The translations under genes and the position numbers were made by a program. The notes beneath the pieces were generated by a model, which saw only the letters and a program-made list of their open reading frames with translations, had not been told where the DNA came from and did not search any database. A DNA stretch of 64,000 nt. Origin: Flaveria trinervia (lineage: Eukaryota; Streptophyta; Magnoliopsida; Asterales; Asteraceae). Below, in pieces: positions 55,501 through 64,000 of this stretch (its first letter is position 1; every line of letters begins with the position of its first letter). The stretch is from assembly GCA_025506515.1 (NCBI GenBank), contig JACCIX010001329.1, positions 1 to 64,000 on the forward strand. Direction: 5' to 3'.

Positions 55501-56778
55501 CTAATTATGAGCGAAAGTTTGACTGTTTTGAGTTTATTGACATAATAACAAAATTTGTTATTTAACTACTAACTCACATACATCTAAATTCTACCTATTA
55601 ATCTCCATCTACATTTTTTAATCTATTGTAAAACTTAAACACTCAATTTCTTAAATAATTACTTAAAAACAAATTTGTTAACAATTAGATTAGTAAGTAT
55701 AAGGATTGTTTTTCCATAAATAAGTTACACACATATTTTCACAATCATATTCTATGCCGGAGCAGTAAATTAAATCTATTTTATGTGGCTCATTTCATAC
55801 CATAAAAGCCTATATATGAACAACTACGCCATGCTCAGAATAGACAACTTTGCTATGCAATGTTTTGTTTATCAAGATATTAACTTTTATTCATATAGCA
55901 AGTTAAGTTATTAAAAAAGTAAAGATAAATAACCTATATATAAATATGACATTCAATACGTTAGATAAACTACAATTAAACACTATTAAAATTAATCTGG
56001 TATGAAATGTAATGAAGCATTTCACAAGTTAATAAATTATAAATTAAAATAACTAGAAGCACATAAAAATATACATAAAATATGGTATTATATTTTCTAT
56101 GAGGAAATCATTATACATCAACATGTTGCATCATGAGCGTCCACCAAGCCGGCCTAGGACACCAGCACATGTCGCACGATACTCTTATAATATCTACTCA
56201 ACTTTAATTAAAAGATTATATACTTTTCACTTATTAAAATACCTAAACTTAATAAACATCTATACGAAATAGATATTATTTTTCATTATTTAATACAAAA
56301 AGTACCTGACTATTACTATTGTTCTTTTGCAACACACATAGATGGTGCAATTATATGTCTCATGATGAAAACCATACCTGATAAAGCAGTTATCAAAACT
56401 AACATAACCATTTGCAACAGTGCAGTTGATCAACTGCAAAACACCAGCATCAAAACAAGCCACACACTGATCAACAGAGAGGTAGTTCCGGCATTGTACT
56501 ACTGCGAAGACCGGGTCCCCGGCACCTAAAGCCTGTGCTCTTGCGTAAACGACCCCTTTGCTCAGTAATTGCGTTCTGAGATCATTAAACGTCGTGTTGC
56601 GGTTCCTGATAAAGTTTGGCATGCTTGTCACAGCGTTACGACCACAAAACATTCCGATGAGAACGTTTTCGTTGTCGTTATTGTTATCGTGTTTGTTTGT
56701 TTGTGACATGACTCGTGGTTCCGTCAGTAGTAACACAAGCATCACAACAGGAGGGCCATTATTCACAGAGAGATGCAA
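52576..56778 (-). CDS. Cysteine-rich (DUF26) receptor-like kinase, eight exons, possible lesions
   Basis: Exons on the minus strand: 56378-56778, 54616-55027, 54340-54462, 54100-54209, 53774-53984, 53459-53690, 53210-53368, 52576-52884, all with GT-AG borders. About 665 residues in total, normal for CRKs. Exon 1 has a signal peptide (VVMLVLLL core) and the first DUF26 domain with C-x8-C-x2-C (CRNYLSVDQCVAC). Exon 2 has the second (CVENINQDVCETC). Exon 3 is the transmembrane helix (VAIVAAAIGAVILLLLILVL). The kinase follows: GKGGFGEV loop, AVKR lysine, HRDIKSSNILL, DFGLARF and GYTAPEYALHG. Two one-base deletions appear, in exon 2 after PFF (a T run) and in exon 7 after DTYSF (GG to G). They may be real (a pseudogene) or assembly errors. 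Such kinases act at the plasma membrane in defence or stress signalling. Confidence 0.85.
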
Positions 56779-57390
56779 GAAGAAAATTGGAAAGAAATCA
56801 AATAATTAAGGGAGATTGAGGAGGATTGCCTAACTTATGGTTATTAAAATTATAGGTTTGGGTTTTGTCCAAGTGTGTGTGGAATATTATTATTGGTCAC
56901 AATCATAGCAGGTTGGAATTGTGGTCTAAAAGGTAAAGGTCAAGATGGTTTTTTTTAAAAAAAACGGGTAGGTGGAGAAACATTGTATATATATGTATTG
57001 TATCATATGTTCTCTACCACTAGTCAAGTGACAATATATAAAAGTATTGTCCACTTTTATCCGTGTATAAAACGAAAAAAGTTCTACCTATTGTTATTTC
57101 TATACGGTTTAAAGTCTATGGTTGATTATTATATTTACTTTTGGTTTTTATTGTTCACTCCCGATAACATAGATGGTTCTTTTTTTATTGACTAACCTTG
57201 ACTTTTAATTAGTGATTGATTTAGAATTTTTGTGAGTGAGTGAAAAAATAAGGTAAAAGGTCAGTTTAAATAAAATGTTGGGGTAAAAATAAGACAACTA
57301 AAAACAAGTCAGATCAAAATAGGCCATGCAAAACAACTCATGCTTATTTACTTAACAATAAGGCGTATCATATGAATTTTGGAGAAAACC
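56779..57390. other. Upstream region of the receptor kinase
   Basis: Five-prime flank of the kinase (minus strand). Contains AT-rich DNA, a TATATATATG stretch near 56985 and repeated simple runs. No ORF with a family match. The promoter should be here, but no specific site can be defended. Confidence 0.35.
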
Positions 57391-57394
57391 CTAC

Positions 57395-57880
57395 CTAAAC
57401 ATCACGGTTTGGTCTGATCATGACCGTTAGATCAGGTGTAGAAAGTAACCGTCACGATTTGGCCAAACCGTGATAGCTTAGTCTTCGGAGAATGTTTTAA
57501 CACATCAGGATTTGGTTAATTATTAGGGGTTATGAGTGTGTTTTTGGGAGTGAGAGGGTGTTTTTTTAGTGTTGGGTTTTAAGATTGTGGTGGTGGTGTA
57601 TATGTCTAGGTTTGGGCGAACCGTGACATATTGTGTTTTATATTTAATATTTTTAATCATAATAGTTTGTGTTTATTTTTATTTTATCACACGGTTAAAC
57701 CTAATCATGACATACGAGTTTGTGTTTTGTGTTTATTTTTATTTTATCATATTACGTGTATTTTTTTGATTTGATCGTAATCGCTTAGCCTCGTCGAAAA
57801 CCATAAAAACGAATATTGATATTATCATAAACATCCGTTGTGTTTGGGCAAACCGTGACATAATAACGAGTATTTTTTCA
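57395..57880. repeat. AAACCGTGAC motif array, MULE-2 left end
   Basis: Variants of AACCGTGACATA and CACGGTTTGGTC recur in both orientations, together with two copies of a GTGTTTATTTTTATTTTATC block (57669, 57726, and a third near 57900). These are likely subterminal sequences. Confidence 0.6.
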
Positions 57881-58301
57881 TATTACAAGTTGGGTTTTGT
57901 GTTTATTTTTATTTTATCATATTACGAGTATTTTTTCGGTTTGATTGTAATCGCTTAGTCTCACCAAAAACCCTAAAAATGAATATTGACATTATCATAA
58001 ACATAGGTTGTGTTTTTTATTTTAGCATATTACGAGTTTGTGTTTTTATGACGTTACAAATTATATATAAAAACGATATAGAAATTATCATAAACATTAT
58101 ATGCAATTACATAAGAAGTTGGTTTATACATTATCAAAATTACAAACATTATATATAATTACCATTACAAACAACCAAACAAACACAAACAAATATAGAA
58201 TCCATCATAATTACAATAAAAGCATTATAACTAAAACTGCATATATAAATACAACAAGTTTGTACATACAAACATAAACAAAATATAAACAAAATATCTA
58301 T

Positions 58302-59564
58302 CTAACCCGTCATCTCAGCATCTCTAGCCTGACCTGACACGCTCGTGTCAGAGTTGCTAGCGTCATCATAGGCTGAACCAAGGAAGCAACCATACTGACT
58401 GAAGTCAGAAGAAGCGCGAGGACTGACTAGTGAGGTAACTCTTGAACTTGGCGTATTGCCCCTCAACCTTATTAGTTGTATATTCACCAAAGTTGAGACG
58501 GTCGTACATCCAACAAGTAACAATTTCTCTTTCTACAACATCAACAAATTATTCCAAATATATTGCCACACATCTGAAAGAAATAACAAATTTTATAAAA
58601 TGAATAAATAGATTATTAGAGTAAAAATAACTATGAAATTCTACCATGTTTACAATCTTCATTTAACTTTTCTTCCATCTTCATTCAATTGTAATTGTAC
58701 AATGCCTTTGTGGGATACAAACAAAGGACCTTCCACCAGTATGAAAAATACTTTCACATGTCAGCTTTGAAAATAATGTTCCACCTTCTCTTGATATTCT
58801 CCGTAACGTTGTTTTTAGTAGCACTCAGGAACACTATGTCACACGAGCTGATCAGGGACATGTCCCTATTTGTGATAATAACGCGGGGCTCCACACACCC
58901 GAAGCATATCTCTGATCCACTCCAAGACCCATGTGAAGTTGTCCTGTCATTCCCTCAATATAAATGTGTGAGCAATACAAAACGACTTTGATGTCGACGT
59001 AACGCCAATAGCCTGAACAAATGGAATGTTGTACATGTGGCAAAACGACTTCAATGTTGACGTAACACCAATAACCTAAACAAATGGAATGTTGTACATG
59101 TTGCTTTTGTACGTCGTGTCTATCAAAATCATGTGCGGAAATGTGGGCCACATTTTGTATGAGGTGGGATGACTGAAAACATCTTCCACGGCCTTAGTTG
59201 CTAGATTCTTTTGTGTTTTATACATGAACTCTTTAGATCCAAGTAGATTTTCAAGTTCTTACATTAGTGTCATGCCTTTTTTCCTCTAGGACCTAAACTT
59301 CGATATCAGATTGTATATGTCCTTAACAACACAGACGTTGCCGGGAAACTGCTCCCTTATGGATGAATGGATGTGTTGTGGCCGCACATGCTGCCTGTGT
59401 AACTTCTCGAAAATATCAATTTCTTCAGCGGTCATCTTCCTAAGATGCGTGTGGCCCTCCTTGTACACAACAGGATTGTGGTTATGTGCCTCGTTTCTCA
59501 CGTACTTCCCAAAGATTTTAAAGGGGCATCTTTTCTTATCAATGTACTTTTGTTGGGAGACCAT
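58302..59564 (-). pseudogene. MULE/FAR1-type transposase relic with in-frame duplication
   Basis: From the right (59564) the frame reads KKRCPFKIFGKYVRNEAHNH (zinc-binding C/H block), KEGHTHLRKMTAEEIDIFEK and REQFPGNVCVVKDIYNLISK: the N-terminal part of plant FAR1/MULE proteins. The core after a TAG reads DVFSHPTSYKMWPTFPHMIL, IDTTYKSNMYNIPFV (first Asp) and a GVTLTLKSF/GVTSTSKSF repeat, then NFTWVLEWIRDM. Later pieces match the C-terminal part (YDRLNFG and a TTNKVEGQYAKFK-like segment near 58470-58500) and a tail ending at 58302. There are several stops and shifts. The duplication of 63 bp at 58979-59104 adds exactly 21 residues. Confidence 0.7.
58979..59104. repeat. 63-bp tandem duplication in MULE-2 transposase
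   Basis: AAAACGACTTTGATGTCGAC... at 58979 and AAAACGACTTCAATGTTGAC... at 59042 are two adjacent copies. They differ at about seven positions and both include CAAATGGAATGTTGTACATG. The period is 63 bp, a multiple of three. Confidence 0.88.
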
Positions 59565-59690
59565 GCCTCTTTATTAGAGGTCATGATTTGGGCACACTGT
59601 CACGTTTAGGGTTCAAACTATCATGTTTAGGCCTAACTGTGACTGTTAGGTCAGGTCCCCCCAAAACACATGCGGTGTCCCTAGCAGATC

Positions 59691-61480
59691 CCATTGTAAA
59701 ACTATTCATTTTTATCAATTAAAACTTATGATGCGTTTTCATATTTAATTTTTGTTAAATTAAAACATACTTAAAAAAGAAAAAAAAACAATTATATATC
59801 GATGAGTTAATTGTCTATTCAACCCCTTGGTTTCATAAAACTTATTATTTAGAACTCAAAAGTATAAATTATAACATTAACATTCAAACATTTCACTAAA
59901 ATTGTCATTTGAATCCATTTAACTACACCTAATTAACATCGTTAATTTTTTCTGTTAACTTTCCTACATTAGGGGTATCTTAATTAAAAAAGCACAAAAT
60001 AAAAAAATTAGCTCTACGTGAAGGGTTTTGTGTGTTTAATCTTTTTTAGTAATCATCATTGCTATTTAACTTCACTTGTTACATAAAACAAAATGCAAAG
60101 ATAACCACCTAAAAGTTGCTCAATTCAACTTTATTAAGCATACACCATAAAAAGTATAAATAAAAAAATGTGTCACACTACACAAACCGTCTCAATCATA
60201 ACCATAAAACACAAATCGACATAATGACATTAATAGTCTCTGAATAATTATCATAAAACATCAATCATTGTAATCATAATTAACTTGAAAGTAAAGAATA
60301 AAACCCCTCATGGTTTTTTATTTTATAACTTTTTTTACTAAAATACTCCTAATGTAGAAAGTTAACGAAAAAATTAAGGTGTTAATTAGGTGTAGTCAAA
60401 TGAATTCAAATAATATTTCATATAAAAATTAAATGCAAATGAAAAAAAAATTAAACTTTTAGATTCAACTAATAATTTTTATGACATTTAATTGTCCAAC
60501 ATGACGGACAAACTACCACCTACCTTGTAGCAACCCATTGTCGCCCCCCACCACACCCCCTTATCCTCTAATAGCCTCCCTTTTTCTTTGTCCCCAATTT
60601 AAACGATGTAGTTCTCATTTTCAAGCAACCTAAAACTTATTTCTACCACAATTCAAATGAGAAGATGAACCACCAGTATGCTTAACCTAAGATCCGGTGA
60701 GTAAACCAACCCACAAAACGATCACAAAGCTCTTGATGTTAGGAAACTTCATAGGCTAAGCCAGTGCTTGACAAACCATGTGTGATCATGAAGATGATTA
60801 TGTAAACCTATATACCTATCAATGTACATTCAACATAAGCACATTTTCGAAATTGATTTGTTATGCATGACCATGAATTGAATCCACTTCCAACCTCAAA
60901 ATACTTAAAGATAATTCATTAAAAAATCCCTACACCTATGTGCCACCTAGAGTCTTGATCTTCATAATTCTCCAACTGAATTCATCTTTCATTTTTGAAC
61001 TTTAGGTACAATCAAAGTAAACATTAACTAGTAAAGGAGAATAAGTTCGGAACCTATTAATCATATCCAAAGTCCGAAGGGAATATTGGTTATTTTAGCA
61101 TCATCAAGGTAATTTTGGTATAAACAAATCGGCTTAAGAGACAATAACAAATAAGAATATACATTGATATAAGTTAGGAGGTGTGCATGATGTTCAAACA
61201 TGATCTATACTATTCTGATCTCGAGGTACTAGGAAAATATGATCGATAGTAACTCATGACCAACACGAACTAAGATCGACGATAGCAACTTTAAACATTG
61301 GTAGAAACTATAATTATCACTGATGTAAGTAAGAGCAGTTGACAGTTATCATTGCTATTCTTGATTATAAAATATCAGTCTTTTCTGATTGAAGATTTTA
61401 TGCACCATAACATATAACAAGGATTACAGTATTCTATTAATAATGACAAGTGAGAATCAATTCGTGATATATATGATAAT
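59691..61480. other. AT-rich non-coding DNA
   Basis: No gene or transposon protein visible. Nothing specific to report except two long AT-rich segments (59750-60500) with repeated TAAATTGTC-type words. Confidence 0.5.
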
Positions 61481-61757
61481 GCAGATTTGAGAAATTGGAA
61501 AAGCTTATTGGGATAACATAAAAAGATGACATGATATGATGCATTTCTTCTTAATAATCCTCAAAGTGGTATGTTTTCTTATTACACTAATGTTGGAATT
61601 TATTAAAGAATAAACTTTGGAGAAAACAAGTAGAAGGTCTAAATGGGATTTCGATGATTACATCTGTCATGAACACATACTCAATGGTATGTCCAATTTG
61701 TTGTTTAATGTTTATCAAAACGTTGAATGCTCCAAAGAACTATTAGATTTTCCTTGA
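61481..61757 (+). pseudogene. Copia gag relic
   Basis: At 61641-61757 a continuous frame reads KWDFDDYICHEHILNGMSNL followed by LFNVYQNVECSKELLDF and a stop. This matches the gag (UBN2-type) segment of plant copia elements in which a YICRGHILNGMSD-like motif precedes an E-S-A-K-E-L block. Upstream (61495-61640) there are weaker traces with stops. The rest of this element was not recovered; the following ORF at 61768-61971 has no recognisable domain and I do not treat it as a gene. Old remnant. Confidence 0.55.
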
Positions 61758-61767
61758 ATGAGAATAC

Positions 61768-62890
61768 ATGGCTAGTGATGTTTTTAGTGAGAAGTTTCAG
61801 TCATTAATTTTAACAAGTATAAATGGTAAAATCAAATCCTATAATGGTAATGACTTTCTACATATCTTTGGCATTTTTCTCAACAAAACAGGCAAATGGA
61901 AGAAAGGACATGTAAAAGGACACAAAGGAAGAATTTACCTTGGTCTATTTAGAATGCCATCTTTCGATTGAAGAGTCCTAAGTTCCCCTAAAGTAGGCTT
62001 AAATCGTAGATTATTTACTAATCAGTTGCTTTATTTACTTATACTTAGGAGGAAAAAAGAGTAACCAAGAGTTGAGAACAACAATGATAATCAAGCAACC
62101 ATTTAACTTAAATTTTAGTTGTAACTTCTGCTCTTTAATCTTATTTGTTTTGACGTGACCCGTTTTAACCCAAACGATTCTAACTCATTTTGCCCCATAG
62201 CAAAGAAAAATTCTGATCCACCATTACTCTGTGACCATGGTCAAGGATAGTAATATTTCTAATGAATACAATTCTAACAATAGGAAGTTTAAACAAACTA
62301 AGCAAACTCCCTAACTAGAAACCGTAACTATTTTTGCTGGAAATGTGATAATGTGGATATTACAAGAAGGATTGCAAGGTTTGTAATAGTAAGTGATTGG
62401 TGGGCACATGTTGTCCCTGGCCTAAAATATCACGGCCCATGTTTTCATGCATGTCAATTATGTTATGATTTTATAACATGTATAACATGAGCTCACCGGT
62501 ATATGGCTGGCATCATTTTAATTATGCATGTCACGGGTAGTGAGTGAGACAACCTAGGAACAATGTGGTGATAGTGGAACCTGAAGCTATAGAAGTTTTT
62601 AGTTGTTTGATATTGTGAATAAATAATATATTGTACTCAGAATATTACAACAAGTTTTAAATGAAAACTCAGTTTTCTTCCGATGTAAGTTGTATCACTT
62701 ATGCATACGCGACCGGGTTGCGAGTGAGGCAGTTGGTAACAGAGCCTAAGGTTTTGGTGAATTAGGTACCGTTAGTACCTAGGCTTTAAAAAGGACATCA
62801 TAAGGACCAAGATTACTTACTCTAAAACTAAGACTTTATTTCATTAGTTGTCCTAAGAATACTAAAGTATGAACAATAGAACCTTTAGGC
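61768..62890. other. Non-coding DNA with a degenerate primer-site-like sequence
   Basis: Mostly AT-rich without genes. At about 62732-62745 TTGGTAACAGAGCC differs by one base from the TTGGTATCAGAGCC primer site. It may mark the end of a degraded LTR just upstream, but I cannot find its other end. Confidence 0.4.
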
Positions 62891-62895
62891 CTGCT

Positions 62896-63312
62896 TGATA
62901 GGATTATAACCGGTAGGTATTAGTAGGAATTTATATGATAGGTTGCTAAGTATATTCTTATAAGTAATAAAAGTTAGAACATTTGGCTATAAAAAATGAT
63001 CGTTATAGTCTTTGATATTGGGCCCATACAAATGTATTGTTTTAATTCCGGGTAGAATCAATTATGGCTTGAAGATATCTTATTTTTGGAATAACGTGTT
63101 TTTCAGTTTAGAAATTTTGTTTTTGGAATTTTCTACAGCTGTGTTTTGGCTGTAATTAGGCTGTGTTTAGCCTTTAAATAAGTTAGAATCTTCTAGTGTT
63201 AGGCTTTCGAAAATTCTATTATGTCTTTTCTTTCTTAAGATTAATAGAGAAGCGGGCCGACTCAGTTGCTTGACTGCTGTTCTTGTTCTCTGATCTGATT
63301 CTAATTGTAACA
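62896..63312 (+). repeat. Probable 5' LTR of a copia element at the window edge
   Basis: The right edge is set by the primer site (LTR end AATTGTAACA at 63312). The left edge is a guess: TGATAGGATTATAACC at 62896 or TGATAGGTTGCTAAG at 62937 would each fit a TG start. The matching 3' LTR lies outside the window, so this is unproven. Confidence 0.4.
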
Positions 63313-63314
63313 AT

Positions 63315-63326
63315 TGGTATCAGAGC
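63315..63326 (+). other. Primer-binding site (Met-tRNA), edge copia element
   Basis: TGGTATCAGAGC follows the putative LTR end (AACA) after two bases and complements plant initiator-Met tRNA. Confidence 0.85.
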
Positions 63327-63423
63327 CTGGTTCAAAGGGACAACCAGCGCTCAAACATTGGTCAGAAGGGTGTGATCAAGAACCGAAGGACTGTGCAATC
63401 AATTAGAGAATAAGCAAGAAAAG

Positions 63424-64000
63424 ATGGCATAGACTCCAACATCAAACCAGATTGTAGGGGTGAAGGAGACTACCAATCTGCCGCTGCAATGCCCTGTTTT
63501 GACAGCCACAAACTACACAATTTGGGCTGTCAAAATCAAGGCAATTTTTAATGTTCACGGCGTTTGGGAAGCAATCGAGCCAGGGGTGAACATTGACCCA
63601 AAGAAGAACAATATAGCAATAGCCTACCTGTACCAGGCAATACCCGAAGAGCTTGTCCTCCAAGTTTCCCAGTTCGAAACAACAAAAAAGATATGGGATG
63701 CTTTGAAGGCTCGCTATGTAGGGGTTGATCGGGTTAAAAAGGCCCGGCTTGGATCCTTAATGACTGAATTTGAAGCATTAAAAATGAAAGATGGAGAGGT
63801 GATTGAAGAATTTGCAAGACGTATCAGCAACATAGTCTCGAAAGCGAACAACCTAGGAGCCACACTTGAAGATATAAGTTGGTTAGGAAGTTTCTTGGTT
63901 CTTTACCTGATCGTTTCTTACCTATAGTTGCTTCTATTGAACAATTTGCAGATTTGAAGGCCATGTCCTTTCAAGAGGCAATTGGCAGACTTAGAGCATT
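63424..64000 (+). pseudogene. Copia gag (UBN2), runs off the window
   Basis: The ATG at 63424 is followed by a TAG at the third codon (63430-63432). The same frame is then open to 63927, with CPVLTATNYTIWAVKIKAIF and VHGVWEAIEPG (N-terminal gag domain), AIPEELVLQVSQFETTKKIW, ARYVGVDRVKKARLGSL and EFARRISNIVSKANNLG (UBN2). Near 63878 a one-base loss shifts the frame; the continuing frame reads LVRKFLGSLPDRFLPIVASI and AMSFQEAIGRL to the window end. The remaining zinc knuckle and pol are outside the window. Particle-forming structural protein of a copia retrotransposon. Confidence 0.88.

Larger units (their letters stand above)
57395..59690 (-). mobile_element. Second Mutator-like element, decayed
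   Basis: The left part (57395-57880) contains about eight CACGGTTTGG/CCAAACCGTGAC motifs, including an inverted pair near 57452-57475. Related TCACGTTTAGG motifs are at the right side (59595-59660). A minus-strand MULE transposase relic lies between. GTTAGATCAGGT (left, near 57430) and GTTAGGTCAGGT (right, near 59647) are similar but in the same orientation. The exact termini and 9-bp duplication could not be set, so the bounds are approximate. Confidence 0.5.

Noticed and set aside
61768..61971. 67-codon ORF after the copia gag relic
   Set aside because: No recognisable domain, no splice or promoter context and AT-rich composition. Probably chance or degraded gag.
62732..62745. Primer-binding site TTGGTAACAGAGCC of an LTR element
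   Set aside because: One mismatch is tolerable, but no LTR end, LTR pair or gag follows within the expected distance; kept only as a note in the spacer entry.

Overview
The window is nuclear DNA from a flowering plant. The evidence is plant-type cut-and-paste transposons, Tekay-type Ty3/gypsy and Ty1/copia LTR elements primed by initiator-Met tRNA, GT-AG introns with a TACTAAC branch site, and one multi-exon cysteine-rich receptor-like kinase. LTR ends of the form TGTAACACC...GGGCCTTACA, a copia element with a long ORF after pol, and MULE proteins fused to an OTU domain suggest a composite (Asteraceae), but that is inference. I saw no rRNA, tRNA or CRISPR array.

Layout: 1-8 kb is a cluster of DNA transposons, each with recognisable target duplications: a 378-bp hAT-type MITE (1202-1579), an internally deleted hAT element (1658-4049) and a nearly complete PIF/Harbinger element (4094-7881) with its Myb/SANT ORF1 and transposase. 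8-19 kb is mostly non-coding, with a decayed coiled-coil ORF, long G runs, one CACTA terminus (10357), a complete-ended non-autonomous Helitron on the minus strand (11622-12905), a 180-bp-period tandem repeat (15481-16020) and a decayed Myb/NAM-associated ORF (18341-19160).

About 19.8-52.0 kb is best read as one old Mutator-like element (or two adjacent ones) of roughly 5.7 kb, inflated by later insertions. It has three clusters of a near-palindromic motif around CACGGGCCGTGAAG. It carries a decayed Ulp1-like protease gene (+), a Myb-like ORF (-), and a minus-strand FAR1/MULE transposase with a SWIM zinc finger and the start of an OTU domain. Inserted into it are a Tekay gypsy element (22532-34847, TSD TAATA), which itself holds a truncated minus-strand LTR (27438-30487); a copia element on the minus strand (36561-48300, TSD GGATG); and a solo LTR (48326-50740, TSD CTACG).

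52.6-56.8 kb is the only clear host gene, an eight-exon DUF26 receptor-like kinase on the minus strand, with two apparent one-base deletions. 57.4-59.7 kb is a second decayed MULE containing an in-frame 63-bp duplication. 59.7-62.9 kb is AT-rich with a copia gag relic, and a further copia element (+ strand) runs off the right edge from about 63 kb.

Nearly all the element ORFs are broken. Many breaks look like single-base losses in short homopolymers, so some may be assembly errors rather than real mutations.
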